Source: Dysidea avara
Lineage: Eukaryota > Porifera > Demospongiae > Dictyoceratida > Dysideidae
Reading direction: 5' to 3'
DNA: 64,000 nt
NCBI RefSeq assembly: GCF_963678975.1
Contig: NC_089276.1
Coordinates: forward strand, 25,775,059 to 25,839,058
The position numbers and the translations under genes were made by a program. Shown here piece after piece: positions 22,637 to 35,293 of the stretch; position 1 is the first letter of the stretch, and every line of letters starts with the position of its first letter. Below the pieces are notes generated by a model. That model made no database searches. It was not told the origin of the DNA and saw only the letters and a list, made by a program, of their open reading frames with translations.

Positions 22637-23659
22637 ATTGTAAAGAGTGAAGTTATTAATTACAATGAATACATGATCAGTGAAATATAATAGTATATTT
22701 ATTGTAATTTTTTATTTTGTTTTATTTAATTTATTCTCTTGTAATCATTCAATTTTTAAATGCATTATTATAAACAATTTTTAAACATTAACAATTAGCT
22801 GAACATAATATTATTATAGTTTGATATTCAGAACCAGCATAATACAATCATATAACTTCATGGTTGCAATGCAGGACTGTATCTAGCTATCCATAGATAT
22901 ACATATGGATTGGCAGTTGATGTGTCTATTTGGAGAATGATCATTTTCTTACAGCACACATTTTCAAGTTAATGCTTATTTATATAACTAGCTAATATAA
23001 AATAAATAGCAATCAAGTTTAATCTAAATCTATGCAAAAGGGAAAGGGCCTGTACATATAAACAATAGCTCAAGCCATAAAAACAGTTCAATCCATATCA
23101 CAATATAGTACACATAAGGACAAGTATCACAACCTATTTATAGGTGTATACAGAAGACATACATATGTGATATGTTCAGTTACAGCTTAATACATCACTG
23201 TGGATTGGAGTTTGCATACTAGAGCCACCATGCAGTTTTCCTTTAAGACCATTTAATATACAACCTGTCTAGAGAAATGTTAGTGAATACTCAGAAGAGA
23301 CAACACTGATGACAACTGAGGTTCCCAAAACAATTTATTCTAGTTAAGTTTGAAAATCTAACCTTATAGTGATGATAAAATTGTGCTAATTTCCACATTC
23401 TGTGGTGCATTTATGTAACTAGTCTAACTGTTCTCACTCTTCCTGCATGATCCAATTCTTTCATGTCTGTCACTAAACTCCAATGGTTTTCAAATAATCA
23501 TGCGTGGCATAAAATTGTATGACTACTGTAATGAAGCACAGCACACATGCCACTGTTGTGATGTGTCAGTAATACCGTCCTCCATGACTTAAATACATAC
23601 TATTGTATTGTTCTGCAATGTCATTATACCTAAATATGGTGTGACATGGCTCTACTACT
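22637..23659. other. 3' flank of gene C, nothing else recognised
   Basis: A GAATACATGATCAGTGA block at about 22665-22682 matches the corresponding 3' flank of gene A (GAATACATGACCAGTGA on the minus strand near 9036-9052). No canonical AATAAA was seen close to the stop. The remainder is unassigned. Confidence 0.5.
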
Positions 23660-25957
23660 CAGGGGCGTAGCCAGACTTTTGGTGATGCGAGGGCCTAGCT
23701 GTAAGCTGAAGATCAAAAAGTAAAGTTGAATGTTCATGTGGGAAGGCCTAGGCGCTTCCCCCTAGACCACGTCTGAATGAAAATCATGCATACACAAAAT
23801 GTGCCCTTAGGCAGTAACATTAAAAGGTGCTGTTTGTGTATCTAACTAGCTAAAACCTACACACTGCTGTTTATGTAGCTTATAGAAACTATAAACCTAT
23901 TGTAGCTAATACTAACTTAATCTTCACTTCCACACCGTGACAGGCTGACAGCCAACTTCAAATTTTCAAACACCTGGGAACCCTCCACACTCCGAGTCGC
24001 TTAGTTGGTAATACTTCCTTCCGGGTATACATTATTCTCGGTCGGTCCTCCTGTTGATGGTCAGTAACTTTAGACTTAGCTTGTACTCCAATGTATTCGA
24101 GACATCACGTGCCCACAACATGTAATTGTAATTGTAATTTTTAAGCAGGAAGTCCACTCAGTAAAACTGATTTTCAGTGGAGCCCTGAACAAACATACAA
24201 TAGACACATACAATAACTAATAATATACAAAAAAACAAACAAACATACATACACAACTAAGGATACATAGACAAAATTACACAGGAATTAAGATAATAAT
24301 TACGAAATGACGACAAAGTGGCAGCCCCAGTAACAGTGGACTTAAGGTTGTTCCATAAAACAGTTCCTCGGTAGAAAAAAGTTCTCTTGCCATGGTTGAT
24401 AAACACTCTAGGAACAAATAAACGATTAACATTACGACTAAGATGACCAGTAACATCCTTCAAAAACTGAAATATATCATGTAAATAAGGAGGAGAAATT
24501 CGATGTAAAGATTTAAAAATCTGAATAGCTGTATGAAAACGCCGACGTTCAGTCAATGTAAAGTGAAACTTGGAACTGAAAGATGACGGCAGCTTATGCA
24601 TAAATTTGGAATGAATCCTTTCAATCATACAAGTCTGTTTTGCCGTAGATGGAGTCCAGATAATATCACAGTAATCAAAAAGTGGCATCACAAATGCTGA
24701 ATATAATACACACAACACTGCAGGTGGCAGAGACCCACACTGAATAATTGAAACAAGCCTTGATCTAACTCTAGACAACATATTACAAATATGCAAGTTC
24801 CAAGACAACGCAGAGTCAATTAATACTCCAAGATACCGAACAGAATGCACCCGAGACAACACACTACCACCAATTGAGACAGAAAGGGTCTGACCTGCCA
24901 CCCTCTGACGGCTACCAATGAGCATACAACTAGACTTATCAACATTTAAACACAAACGTGAGCTCCCTAACCATGTAGCCACAGAATTCAGATCTGATTG
25001 TAAACCATTTTCCACTACCCTTAAATCCGAGCCACAAAAATGTAATTCAGCATCATCAGCATAAAGATCCAGTAAGCAGTGACTTACAACCGAGGGCAAA
25101 TCATTTATGTATAAAGAATAAAAGCAAGGGACCCAAGATGGATCCTTGAGGGACACCAATAGAAACAGCAGCCCATTTAGACATCTTAGATTGAAATAAA
25201 GTTCTTTGCTGCCGTTGAGCTAAGTAATTAATTAACAAGTCATATGATGACCCTCGAAAGCCATAGTACATTAACTTAGTACACAAAATCGAGTGATCCA
25301 CAGTGTCAAAGGCTTTGGCCAAATCTAAGAATACCGCACCAGTATATTTACCTTCGTCAATAGCTCTCAGCCATTTATCTGTGACATGGAGTAGCAAATC
25401 CTGAGTCGAATGACCAGTACGAAAACCAGATTGATGGGAAGAAAGTAAATGATATTTCATAAGGTGTGATTGAATCTGATTGTGCAACACACGCTCCAAA
25501 ACCCTAGACAAAACAGGCAGTACAGAAATTGGACGAAAATGAGTTAGACTTGTGCATTGCTTTCGTTTGGGAACATGTGACATAAACAAACCGTTCATCA
25601 GATAAATATACATCAATTCACAGTTTGTGCTCACCTGACACATGCATAACACGACCACTCAAGTTTATCGCAGCTGTTTCCTTGTAGTATGTCTGCCTCA
25701 ACCACTCAACACTGACTCGCCATTTCCACCATGCATCACATGCGCAACTGATCATGTGATGCAACAGATCTCGATGATTTGCAATGGTTCAGCATTAATG
25801 CAATGCGACCCTCAAGGGTAGTACAGAGGAGCGCTAGTGTGCAAGTAGCTACCTGAGAGCTCCAGGGCTGTAAGACTTGATGTGATTTTTATTTTTAAAA
25901 TATTCTGTTTCTGAAAGGGGGGTTCATCCGAACCCTCCCTTCCTGGCTACGCCCTTG
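23660..25957. mobile_element. TIR-bounded element containing an inserted LINE
   Basis: The left end CAGGGGCGTAGCCAG and the right end CTGGCTACGCCCTTG are inverted repeats. The ends resemble those of the GGCGGATCCAG family but with CGTAGCC. Most of the interior is the LINE at 24120-25590, so the original element was probably small and was later split by the LINE. No clear target duplication was found. Confidence 0.6.
24120..25590 (-). pseudogene. 5'-truncated, frameshifted CR1/L2-like LINE reverse transcriptase
   Basis: On the minus strand the first frame (to about 25101) holds FRPISVLPVLSRVLERV, HQSGFRTGHSTQDLL, VFLDLAKAFDTVDH and GVPQGSILGPLL, which are reverse-transcriptase finger and palm motifs. 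The reading then shifts near 25101-25159 into a 300-codon frame (to 24257) with YINDLP, the catalytic YADD box (25052-25063), KSSCMLIG, RYLGVLID and a C-terminal region ending in a YRGTVLWNNL motif. The N-terminal endonuclease is missing. The 3' end has ATTACAATTACAATTACA (minus strand, near 24122-24139), a tail type typical of CR1/L2-like LINEs. One frameshift and otherwise good motif preservation suggest a fairly young but dead copy. Confidence 0.85.
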
Positions 25958-28635
25958 ATCTCCCCTCCACCAACTACACCTCCTTATTTATAACTACATA
26001 CATAGCTTGCTACACTGTTTCTCTGAATACTGAGACTGATATATCTCGATCTGACTGCTCTATTAGAGTATCTCGAATTATTGATGCCCTGGCCCTACGT
26101 CCCTACTACTACTAATTTTGCAGTTTCATTTTCAGTATATAGCTAAATAAAGAGCATGTCATTTTTCACTTGTCCAGGAAAAACAAAAATATCTGTAAAA
26201 TCCCTTTACCTTATATGGTGTATTTGTATGGTTTCATAAACTACAGTTTCTGTTGTAGACTGCATCAATGTTTGTAATGTGGTAACATGTATTATATTAT
26301 ATGCTGTTGTTATTACATTATATCACGGTTTTGTTCCTCAAATTCATTAACTTATTATTGTAATAAGGTAAGCCAATTTTGGGCAATTTTCACAGAGAAA
26401 GGTATATGAATATTTGATTCATTAGTAAACAGTATAAAGGCAGTGGAAATGAGCTAAATTGCACTTCATAATAAGTTTCCAAATGTGTTATATAATAATT
26501 TGGATGAAATTGACTTATTGTCAATTTAACTCCTTTTGTTTCAGTACTCTTAACTCCTTTAACAAGTGTACTATACATGGATGATGATGATGATATATAT
26601 ACTCATAAGAATCAGTTTATTAGCACATTGTGGTCTTCTTTACAGGATGCTAAGTGTAGGAAGTGTACAACTGTATGAAATGAGGAAAATGTTACCACTG
26701 GATGTGTGATATGTGTAGAATTAGTGAGAAGTAAGTGAGTTCATGTTGGAAGACCTACAGTAGATGCATGCATCAATTGACACATACAGAGATAGAGGCT
26801 CAGCAAGCTTGCATTCTTGATATATCTATCAGCAGCTCATGTAAGGTCAACTGTGTTGAAATTTAATTTAGTTATAAAAAAATAAATCAGGTCACTGTGT
26901 GATTATCTTAGCTGTCTAAGCCGCCCAACTCGAAAATCCTAGTTGTGTATGGGGACATGCAGTAGTGTGGCTTGTTATTCATACTAATAAAGTAGTAGCT
27001 AGTAGCCAGTGGATTATAACTCTTTATTGTCACTGTCAGTCAAACACAGTAATTGTAATTGGTTTCACGTGTCATCAGTTTTGTGGTCATGTATAATACC
27101 AAAGTAGCATTAAGCTTCTATATCAGTTATATGATACACTAACTAGTATAGCTGAGCAACACATGTTCACTATACAGAGCTGATAAAACAATGATAGTTA
27201 TGATCCTTAGTTTGCATGTATATACTTACTCAAGGTTAACACTTGTTAAACTTTCAGACAGTACAAGTTGTGCTAATAATAGACCAAGGCATCATTAATT
27301 AGCAGTCAACCTCCTCAGTTGCCGGCACACAGTCACCTCTACACATATCCTAACTGCTTTATAAGTTACATATTAGACATGTATCCATGCACTATTTATT
27401 ATGAAACTGAAATGACTTAGACCAGTAACATCAAACAGGAACAGGGGATTTCCCATTCATCATCACAAACTGATGATGACACTCCTGTATGATGGGAACA
27501 TTATGTTCCCCTTTTTGATGGAGTCAATATTGTTGTATGCTAATCACCATGCTGTTAACACTTTCAATTTCTTACTGTTGGAATGCAGTGATATATATAT
27601 TGTAGCAATGATAATTGTGGATACATTCAACGCACATGATAGTAAGTTCCAGTAGTTCCCCTTTTCTAGGCTGCTATATAGCTATGTATTAAATGGAAAT
27701 CCATGTAGGCTGTGATGCCTGCAAGTAGGGCCTTAATAGTATTCAATTATACACTTCCCTTAAGGATGCAACTTTGTGTATGTACTTTCATACTTCCCAA
27801 CTATACATGCAGCTTTACAGAGCAGTAGTTATACAACAAGTCTTTAACAGATGTAGCTATTGTATAGTGTTACTATCCATGATCCATATAGCATGCATGG
27901 TAACTACATGGTTGTGTGTGAACAGTAAATATATAGGTAGGTATAGGGTGTGCATATCTTATAAACCAGTATATCTGGTGTTCATAGTTTTCATGTGCAA
28001 CTTAACACATGGTCACCACATGGCTTCATGAATTTTATTTCAGTTAATAAATTATCCAAACAGCTAATTTTGATGTGCACTAATATTTGTAGCAGTGCTG
28101 CAGTGATTACCTGCGACTGTTTATAATGTACTGTGACATAAAACTGACCCATTTTGGTAGTACTAAGCAACAGAATGAAAAGGCATGGTACAAAAATCAC
28201 TTTATATGAAAAACATTAACTCTTCTTGAAGGGTATCCCTTCGGTGGTGAGTAGCGAGGACTGGCTACTCGGGCTGTTCTTCCAGAGACCCTTAACCCTT
28301 AGCTTAGCATTTGTAAGGTCTGTACAACACATGGAACAGCAAACATTACCAGCTGCAGATTGAAGCTTGAACTCAGGAACACAAAACAACTGGAATGCAA
28401 CAGGTGGTCATGAAATAATCATTGTACAAATAGCTATAATGATTGTACTGTACGCGTGTGTAGCTACGTTGGTATACAGTACAATTGATATGACCATAAT
28501 TATAGAGAATGGCCTTTGATTTTGCAAATGAATTTCACTGCAAATATACATGTATTCAACATACATAATATTATACAGATGCCAACTACAACACTATTTA
28601 TAGTTCTAGGGATAATATACATATATGGAGTGTCA
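25958..28635. other. AT-rich spacer with a duplicated block
   Basis: An inverted copy of the dispersed motif lies at 26052-26070. About 26675-26890 is homologous in direct orientation to about 44950-45180 on the other side of the giant inverted repeat (shared GAAATGAGGAAA, GATATGTGTAGAATTAGTGA and AGCTCAGCAAG). No gene is supported. Confidence 0.5.
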
Positions 28636-28675
28636 GATCCGTGTATTTTGGGGCCAATTATAAGTCTAATATTAC

Positions 28676-28772
28676 AAACGGTAAAGTAAATAGGTGCTTC
28701 GCGCGCTGCGCGCGCGAAGCACCTATTTACTTTACCGTTGCGCGCGCGAAGCACCTATTTACTTTACCGTTT
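28676..28772. repeat. Left boundary hairpin, with a third half-copy
   Basis: AAACGGTAAAGTAAATAGG and TGCTTCGCGCGC are followed by their inverse (to 28740), then by a further copy of the second half (28741-28772). It is very GC-rich at the tip in an AT-rich setting. Confidence 0.95.
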
Positions 28773-28959
28773 GGTCACTAGGACATTAGGCAATTGGAAT
28801 TCGCAAATTCCAATTGCATAAGTTTCAATGCTCAAAGTTTAAGAATTTATAAACACTGCTGACCTGGTTTGTTAACACGTCGAGGCGTTAATTTCCTCTG
28901 TTCCTGACATGGCAAATAATTAAAAATTTAGCGTTCATTCAGTACGCACGTGATGTAGT

Positions 28960-29040
28960 GGTACCAGGCTCTGTCCAGAACTCAAGTCTACCCCCAAGGA
29001 GTGGTCAGCACACAGAGAAAACTGCTCAAACAGACTAAAG
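28960..29040 (+). other. Exon-like segment with consensus donor (left arm)
   Basis: A segment ending CAGACTAAAG directly before GTAAGTAGG (29041). It is mirrored in the right arm (about 44461-44541). Whether it is transcribed is unknown. Confidence 0.3.
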
Positions 29041-29341
29041 GTAAGTAGGATAAGTAGATACACACGTTGAGATTATATTGTTTTGAAAGGCTAGTGTGGT
29101 ACCAGACTACTTTCTCTAAATAAAATGCACCAGTTGGCGTGGCTATGGTAGTCTTGCGTAGACCAGACAGAATTTTTTCTTAGTGTGTGAGTGCGGAATA
29201 AGTGGCCAATCAGCACCCACCATAGAGCTGGTGAAACGTTACACAGAAATTCTATGGGAAGTGTACTAGATCACTTATTCCCCACCCACACACAAAAGAA
29301 GAAAGTCGGTCTGATCTTAGCTATATTATAGTGAGTGATGT

Positions 29342-29530
29342 TGAAATGGGCTCCTTCACCCCATTGGTATTCCCTACTTTTCGGGGGAATGGGAGGTGCG
29401 GCTAGTATTGCTTACAAGAGGTTAGCATTTCTGCCTGCTGCTTCGAAAGACCAGTAGTGTAGTGTCCTGGATTAGATGCTCCACCAGTTTTTCTTTACTG
29501 TAACCCTGCCAGTCCAGTTACTATCGCAGC
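29342..29530 (+). pseudogene. Decayed retroelement ORF tail (left arm)
   Basis: Read in shifting frames it gives MGSFTPLVFPT, then GMGGAASIAYKRLA and SVVSWIRCSTSFSLL. These correspond to the tail motif of the element at 2575-2901, now broken by at least two frameshifts and by stops. The same decay is seen in the right arm at about 43970-44160 on the minus strand, so it predates the inverted duplication. Confidence 0.65.
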
Positions 29531-29575
29531 ACTTGACCTTGCAATGTGTGAGGGTCAGGTGCATGCTTCCATCAC

Positions 29576-29917
29576 ATGTACTTCAATTGCTGTTTCTTGT
29601 TTATTTACTTGTTATATTTCAAAAAAAAATCGCGCAAAAAAATGAACCCAGTAGTATTGGCTACCAGCTTTTTTAAAAATGTGGGTTGTGGAGTAGAAAG
29701 AGCAATAAATGCATTGTATACAAACTGGTTAAACCTCTACCTTATCCCATCACCATTGTATGGCATGCATATGGGTTTAAGTCTCCACAAAGGACTCGAC
29801 TGTATCGTTATTAGAAGTAGACAGCATGCCTATACTACCTACTGTCAAGGAGGTGTCACTCTAATGTATCCTGTATTGTACGATCTTCATCCTTTAAACA
29901 AGGGATTTTTGGCATAG
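29576..29917 (+). other. Open frame of doubtful coding status (left arm)
   Basis: A 113-codon frame whose C-terminal 90 or so residues (from MNPVVLATSF to PLNKGFLA) are also open in the right arm (43589-43963, minus). I recognise no domain. Conservation between the arms only reflects their high overall identity, so this is not evidence of selection. Confidence 0.25.
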
Positions 29918-30718
29918 GACGGTACAAGCATCATTTCAAGTAGCACTTTTACATTCAATAATTGTAACGTGATCTTGGAAACCTACCTTTTTGGTTTATT
30001 TTCTGTTCAATAGCTTAAATGAGGTATTGGATGCTTATCTATCTTGTGTTAAAATTTTTAGTTTAATATCCTGAGACGTGGCTGGTTTACTGTCCGGTAC
30101 ATTACAAACTAGTGCATTAAGGTTTGTGAGTGATTAAGGGTGACAAGTGGTGTTTATCAATAATTCCATACATGGTCTGATATAATCACCGAAGGTCCTA
30201 GGAAAAAGAAGCTTTGGGTGGGAAACTTTACAGCATGAAAGTTTAATAGTTGCTTTTATCCAAACAAATTGTTGAAATTTTCATTTAAGTTTTGCTGTAT
30301 GTAGAAGTCAAGGGTCAAGGTACACTCTTGGTAAGAAATCCAACTTTTGTGGATCGTCAACCACCCTGAGATCATAAGGCAGGCAATGTACTAGAGCAGA
30401 CGCCTTATTCCTTATACAGACACCTTATAAATTTGTTTTTCATGGCCAACATCAAAGGTGGGGGTATTACTACTAGGTATAGCCTAAATATTTCTTTTCA
30501 AGGTTAACCCTTAAATCTGCTTTTCGAAAATGCATGTTTACACAATATGGACTCGCATGGTGACACTAGGTGAGATAACTTAATTCTTACAGCCTACAAA
30601 AACGCATAGATTTAAAAAGTGTGTCCACTGGGCTACTTGGAGGAGCACTGTAACTACAGTGGCTTACTTATTATGAAGTGATGAACATCGACAAGTCAAG
30701 TCTCCGTGTTTCATAATT

Positions 30719-30855
30719 CATGCTTACTTTTGATTGTGGGATTACTCACGTAAATCATATATTGCCTGATACAAAAATTCACAACAAGTCCAATGGAAGT
30801 CACTGCAAGGTGATAGGAGCAACTACCATCGAGTCATCGACCATTTTATAGAGGT
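30719..30855 (+). other. Exon-like segment, frame broken in left arm
   Basis: The frame beginning MLTFDCGITHVNH ends with TAG just before a GTATGT donor. In the right arm (42571-42786, minus) the same codon is CAG and the frame stays open for 71 codons. The peptide has Cys and His residues but no family I recognise. Confidence 0.3.
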
Positions 30856-31118
30856 ATGTAATAAAAAGTTTGCATGTTCCCTACCAAAAAGTTATTTTCA
30901 TGGCCTCACCATGTAACATTAGGGTAAAACTCTAGGTATCATTTTAATCCTTGTTCCATCACAAGTAGAATAATGTAAATCGCATAGCCATAGAATGGAT
31001 GCTTCGAAAGTTACAGCGCTCTATGCAAGGCATGCGTATTTATTAAGTTTAAATCCAGTTTTCTTGATTATGCAGGTTTAAGGGTTAAGTGTTGCTAAAG
31101 GTAAAATTTTCACAAATA

Positions 31119-31684
31119 CAGTGGAACCTGTCTATAATGGTCACCTTGGGACCAGATATATCTGGCCTTTATATACAGGTGGCTGTTATAGAGAAAACCT
31201 GCATAAGGTGGTCAGCAACATTTTAGTGGCTATGACCGTTATAAATGAGTAATTATTATAAAGAGGCTCACGCCAACCGCAATGTAGTAATATTTTAGTA
31301 CAGAAACGGCAAGGTGAGCCTGTTATGGATGTTGGTTATAGCTATTGAATATGATTAAGCAATGAAGACTGATAGATTATATAGTATTCATTGAAAGGCA
31401 GGAAGTGTGATAATTGCGCATTAATTGAAATGATGCCGTGGGGCCAGGCAATTTGCTTAACAAGCCACCATAAAAGGTAGCGACCGCTATACGAAGAAGA
31501 AAGTTATGTATACAGTGATTCATGGGCAAATTCTTGGTTGGCCGTTATACGCGTTAGACAGGTGACCGCTTAATGCAGACCACAATGCATACATTTGTAT
31601 TGGAAAATATTTGGGACCTCGTGACCATGGCCGTTATACAAAGGTGACCGCTTAATCCAGTTGACCGTAACACAGGTTCCACTG
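31119..31684. mobile_element. Pogo-like MITE with TA target duplication (left arm)
   Basis: The 566-bp element has ends CAGTGGAACCTGT and ACAGGTTCCACTG and is flanked by TA on both sides. The interior is built from GGTCACC, GGTGACC and TATAACGG-type blocks. CAGTGGAACC ends and a TA duplication are typical of the pogo/Tigger branch of Tc1/mariner elements. No transposase is present. Confidence 0.8.
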
Positions 31685-31855
31685 TACTACCCAAATGTAT
31701 TACTCTCTATGGGAGGTCTAAATATTTCAAGGATAAAATTTTGCTGATAACCCACCCCCCCAACACTGCACAATCAGGAAAAAAAAAGTTTCCCCTCGAA
31801 ATATTTAGGCTATACGGTATATGCAGTGTAATGCACTTGATTTATTTTTTTGTAG

Positions 31856-31902
31856 CCAGATGATAGAGCGCTGGTATCACATACCCGAGAAAAATTCTAA
31901 GT
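31856..31902 (+). other. Exon-like segment bounded by consensus splice sites (left arm)
   Basis: Preceded by a TTTATTTTTTTGTAG acceptor and followed by GTAAGTTTTT. Mirrored near 41588-41636 in the right arm. No long frame links it to the next candidate. Confidence 0.3.
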
Positions 31903-32332
31903 GTAAGTTTTTTTAACTGTTAAATGAAAGTATGAATATACTCATTTGATAGTTGTTCTCCACACTACATAATGCCCTTGACTTCTCTACTACTCTAGAT
32001 CTTTTATGTCACAAATTCTATTTGTATATTGTATCATTGTCAAGTTTCATGGTAGTGAATTATTCTTCCCTAAGATTGGCCATGCATTGTGACATGTTTA
32101 GTGCATGCTTGTAAGTTTAAAGTTCACTCTCAGTGTGCTCCAGTACAAGTCCGTCCCGTCCAGTTATTTAATGAGCTTTATCCACAATTACATCATAGCA
32201 CAAAAATGGCAATAAGAGTGGGGATTGTTTGTACAGATAGCCATTAGAAGGGATAACTTTTGAGATTTTCCTCGTTAAGAAAGTGAGAGAAATCTCTGGT
32301 AAGACTTGTTTGTTAACTATCTTTCTATGTAG

Positions 32333-32396
32333 AAGCATGCACAGTTGCTCTTCTCGAACACTCCAAATCTGGTTGTGAAAATAAAACCAGAGCTAG
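32333..32396 (+). other. Exon-like segment bounded by splice sites (left arm)
   Basis: Acceptor CTTTCTATGTAG, donor GTAAGTATC. Mirrored in the right arm at about 41098-41161. Could be part of a spliced non-coding or decayed transcript. Confidence 0.3.
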
Positions 32397-32605
32397 GTAA
32401 GTATCTAAAAGTGTGAAAATGCATTCCCCAACAGAATTTTCTCCTGCTGTCTTCATGGCAAACATCTCAAAAGCTTATCCCTTCCAATGGCTCTGTACAA
32501 AGTACCCCCACTTGTAATTGTGAATGAAACTCTTTTGGGACCTTTGAAATGTAGCCCACCTAACTGTGTTAGTGATGACGTGGTATAACAGGAAGAGTAA
32601 AATTA

Positions 32606-32965
32606 ATGCTAGATGGCATGTTATGCACAGAAGTATCTTCTAAACTGTTTTATACTTTAACTATCATGTTTTTTCTCACCAATCCTCTCAACAAAGCCTC
32701 AAAGCTGCTCTTCATTTTCATTCACGTTCGTAAGGGACATACCCACTTTCAACTCAAAGGGATAAGCTATTCCTGGAAGTCTACAAGGCCTGTACCAATG
32801 TTTTTCAGTTATTAAATGCCTGTAAAACTTGAAGAGAAAGTAAATCAAAAAGTCTAAGGAGAGTCGTGTCACCCATGTTTCAGCCTGCCAGAAAGAAATC
32901 ACAAAGTTTACTCGTAACTGTTTATTACAAACTTCATTTCGCTTTTCTTACGTACAAGCTGCTTT
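32606..32965 (-). repeat. Dispersed segment X, copy 2 (left arm)
   Basis: Reverse complement of 40530-40890 with few differences; a more diverged relative lies at 2075-2460. Confidence 0.85.
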
Positions 32966-33026
32966 TATCATTTAACGATTTTGCTCACGTAGGTGCGTAT
33001 GGACCAACATAGATAAGTAGATAGGC

Positions 33027-33103
33027 ATGCACACGCACACGCACACACACAGTGACCCACACACACTGCACACACACACACTGCACTACACACACACACT
33101 GCA

Positions 33104-33137
<34 letters not shown>

Positions 33138-33215
33138 CACACACACATGCACACTACACACACACCACCACACACACATACACAATTACATATGCTACAC
33201 ACTACACAGAGACAC

Positions 33216-33309
<94 letters not shown>

Positions 33310-33469
33310 TGCACTACACACAGAAACACACACACACACTGCATACACAAATACACACATACACACGTACTACACAAATACACACTACACCACACACGCT
33401 CTACACACTACACACACATGCTACACACTACAAAGAGACACACAGACACACACTGCACTACATACAGGT

Positions 33470-33543
<74 letters not shown>

Positions 33544-33785
33544 TCACCACACATATACTACACACACACGTACACTGCACACACACACACTCTACACACA
33601 TACCTTACACACAGACTTTCTACATACTACACAGAGACACACACGCGCACACTACACTAAGGCATGCACACGAACACTACACGCACACTACACACATACC
33701 ACACACTACACACACACACTACACACATACCCTACACATATATGCTACACACACACACTACACACGCACACACCACACACGCTAT
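33027..33785. repeat. Complex (CA)n microsatellite (left arm)
   Basis: Interrupted CACACA blocks with recurring ACTGCAC and TACACAC variants. The long His/Thr-rich frames on this strand and the Cys/Val-rich ones on the other are translations of the repeat. Confidence 0.95.
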
Positions 33786-34013
33786 AGTAGTGTCATGTAG
33801 TTTAGCAACAGTAGACACATGTACATAGAGACACATGTAGTCATAATGTAATGCTGCTACATGTGTCTCTGTGTATGTGATACATGGATACATGTGTCTC
33901 TCACTACATGTTTCTCTGCGTAGTGTCATGTACTATAGTAGTGTCTATAGTTTGCATACTGCAGTTTCACACCCATCCCAGAGTCTAATTTTCATTACAT
34001 CTCTTTTTTACAG

Positions 34014-34052
34014 ACATGCTACTGGACACCCAAGAATTACATGTTACTGCTG
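34014..34052 (+). other. Exon-like segment bounded by splice sites (left arm)
   Basis: Acceptor CTCTTTTTTACAG, donor GTGAGTGTAC; 39 bases, mirrored near 39483-39521. A second candidate is 34503-34603 (acceptor CTTTGTAG, donor GTAAGC). No continuous reading frame across these was established. Confidence 0.3.
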
Positions 34053-34229
34053 GTGAGTGTACTTATATGCTATACACATTTATTGGGTTTGACAAATCCG
34101 ACATGAAGCAAGGCCAATTGGTCTTTAGCAGCTTTTTGGTCTCATTCGAAACTCTGTGGAAGTGAAACAATATACAGTCACTGTAACGGATTGCATTTTA
34201 AAATGTATATCCTACAGTATGATAATACT

Positions 34230-34440
34230 GTATAGTTCTGCAACCTCTCTCCATGAGACTTGGACAGTTCTCCTATGGTTTATTGAAGCTCAAGCTCCTG
34301 AGTAGTGCACAGGCATCCCAGCTCTGGTTTACTGGCTGGCAAGCATTGTAGCTGTGCTTCACATGGCTCTGCTTTTTTTTTGCTTTGTTAGTGTGTGCAT
34401 GTGCGTGTGTGCGTGTTGGATAATGTAGTCCAAAAGTATG
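34230..34440 (-). repeat. SINE-like dispersed repeat (left arm)
   Basis: The reverse complement matches 39090-39310 and, more distantly, 58960-59120 (shared CTGGGA, GCCTGTG, TACTCAGG and CTTGAGC landmarks). All copies sit beside CA/GT-rich tracts. Confidence 0.5.
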
Positions 34441-35293
34441 TGTGTGCATGTGCTTTCTCCATTTTCTGTTTTGTTATATCATGTTCAACTCTAACTTTGT
34501 AGGTGTGCTATAAGAATCTGGAGATGTATGTGTTATAGAGAAGACACCAAGGAACAAGATGGTCGATTCGAACCATGCTAGACACAGTGTAGTGTTTCTC
34601 AATGTAAGCTACATTCTGTTCTGTGTTGCTGCTTATTATCATGTGTACTGCAGGTCATCAATACTCTTGAGAACTGTTTCCTAATACTGCTAAATGATAT
34701 TGTGACAAACTTGACTTTTCACGTGTAATGTGTGCTATGAAATAGTGTTGTATAGTTCATTCAGAGCTTTGTTAAGAATTCCAATTTATACTTACGGTTT
34801 GTTGCTGGGGTTTTGCATAATACGGAGCTACACCGTTCAAACTCTTGATAATGTACCCAATGATGACACTACTACCTAAGATGACACTACTAACTACTGT
34901 ACACCATGTAGGGTGATATAAGGGTGTTGGAGTAGGTGGGGCACCACTTTTGGCTGAATTATGCAAAAAAAAAATTGCAAACTCTATCTTGATGAAACAA
35001 AAAGTAGAAACATGCGACACTTGGTGTTTATTTATAATGGCAATTCAGGTTAACTTTTTCCGTATTGAGTGCCTCTAAATAATCATTGTTGTGTTTAGCT
35101 TTGTTTATGTGTCTCTGTAGCTACCTTGGAAACAGTGTTAAACTGTATTATGAAGGTGCTTATTGATCAGTGTATTAGGTCCCTATTACCTCTGAGATAG
35201 GATAACCTCCTTGTAACAGTAAAATATCAACAAACTTGCAATTGGTTGGTCCCAAAGTGTCTGTTAAATTAATATAATATTTATTATATAGAG

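Larger units (their letters stand above)
30476..31815. mobile_element. TIR element with GGTATAGCCTAAATATTTC ends (left arm)
   Basis: TATAGCCTAAATATTTC at 30478 is inverted at about 31798-31814 (GAAATATTTAGGCTATA). It encloses the pogo-like MITE. The mirrored copy runs from about 41680 to about 43025. Confidence 0.55.

Noticed and set aside
28215..28400. Possible tRNA or tRNA-derived SINE near the left edge of the giant repeat
   Set aside because: Hairpin-like GC-rich blocks are present, but I could not assign acceptor, D, anticodon and T stems, nor A and B boxes with confidence.
29576..29917. Conserved protein in the giant repeat arms
   Set aside because: The frame is shared only because the two arms are nearly identical; no domain or independent homologue is visible.
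33027..33800. Long His/Thr-rich open frames and opposite-strand Cys/Val-rich frames (also 39737-40466, 49666-50252, 60691-61182)
   Set aside because: These are translations of CA, GT or CATA microsatellites, which stay open in most frames; there is no other coding signal.
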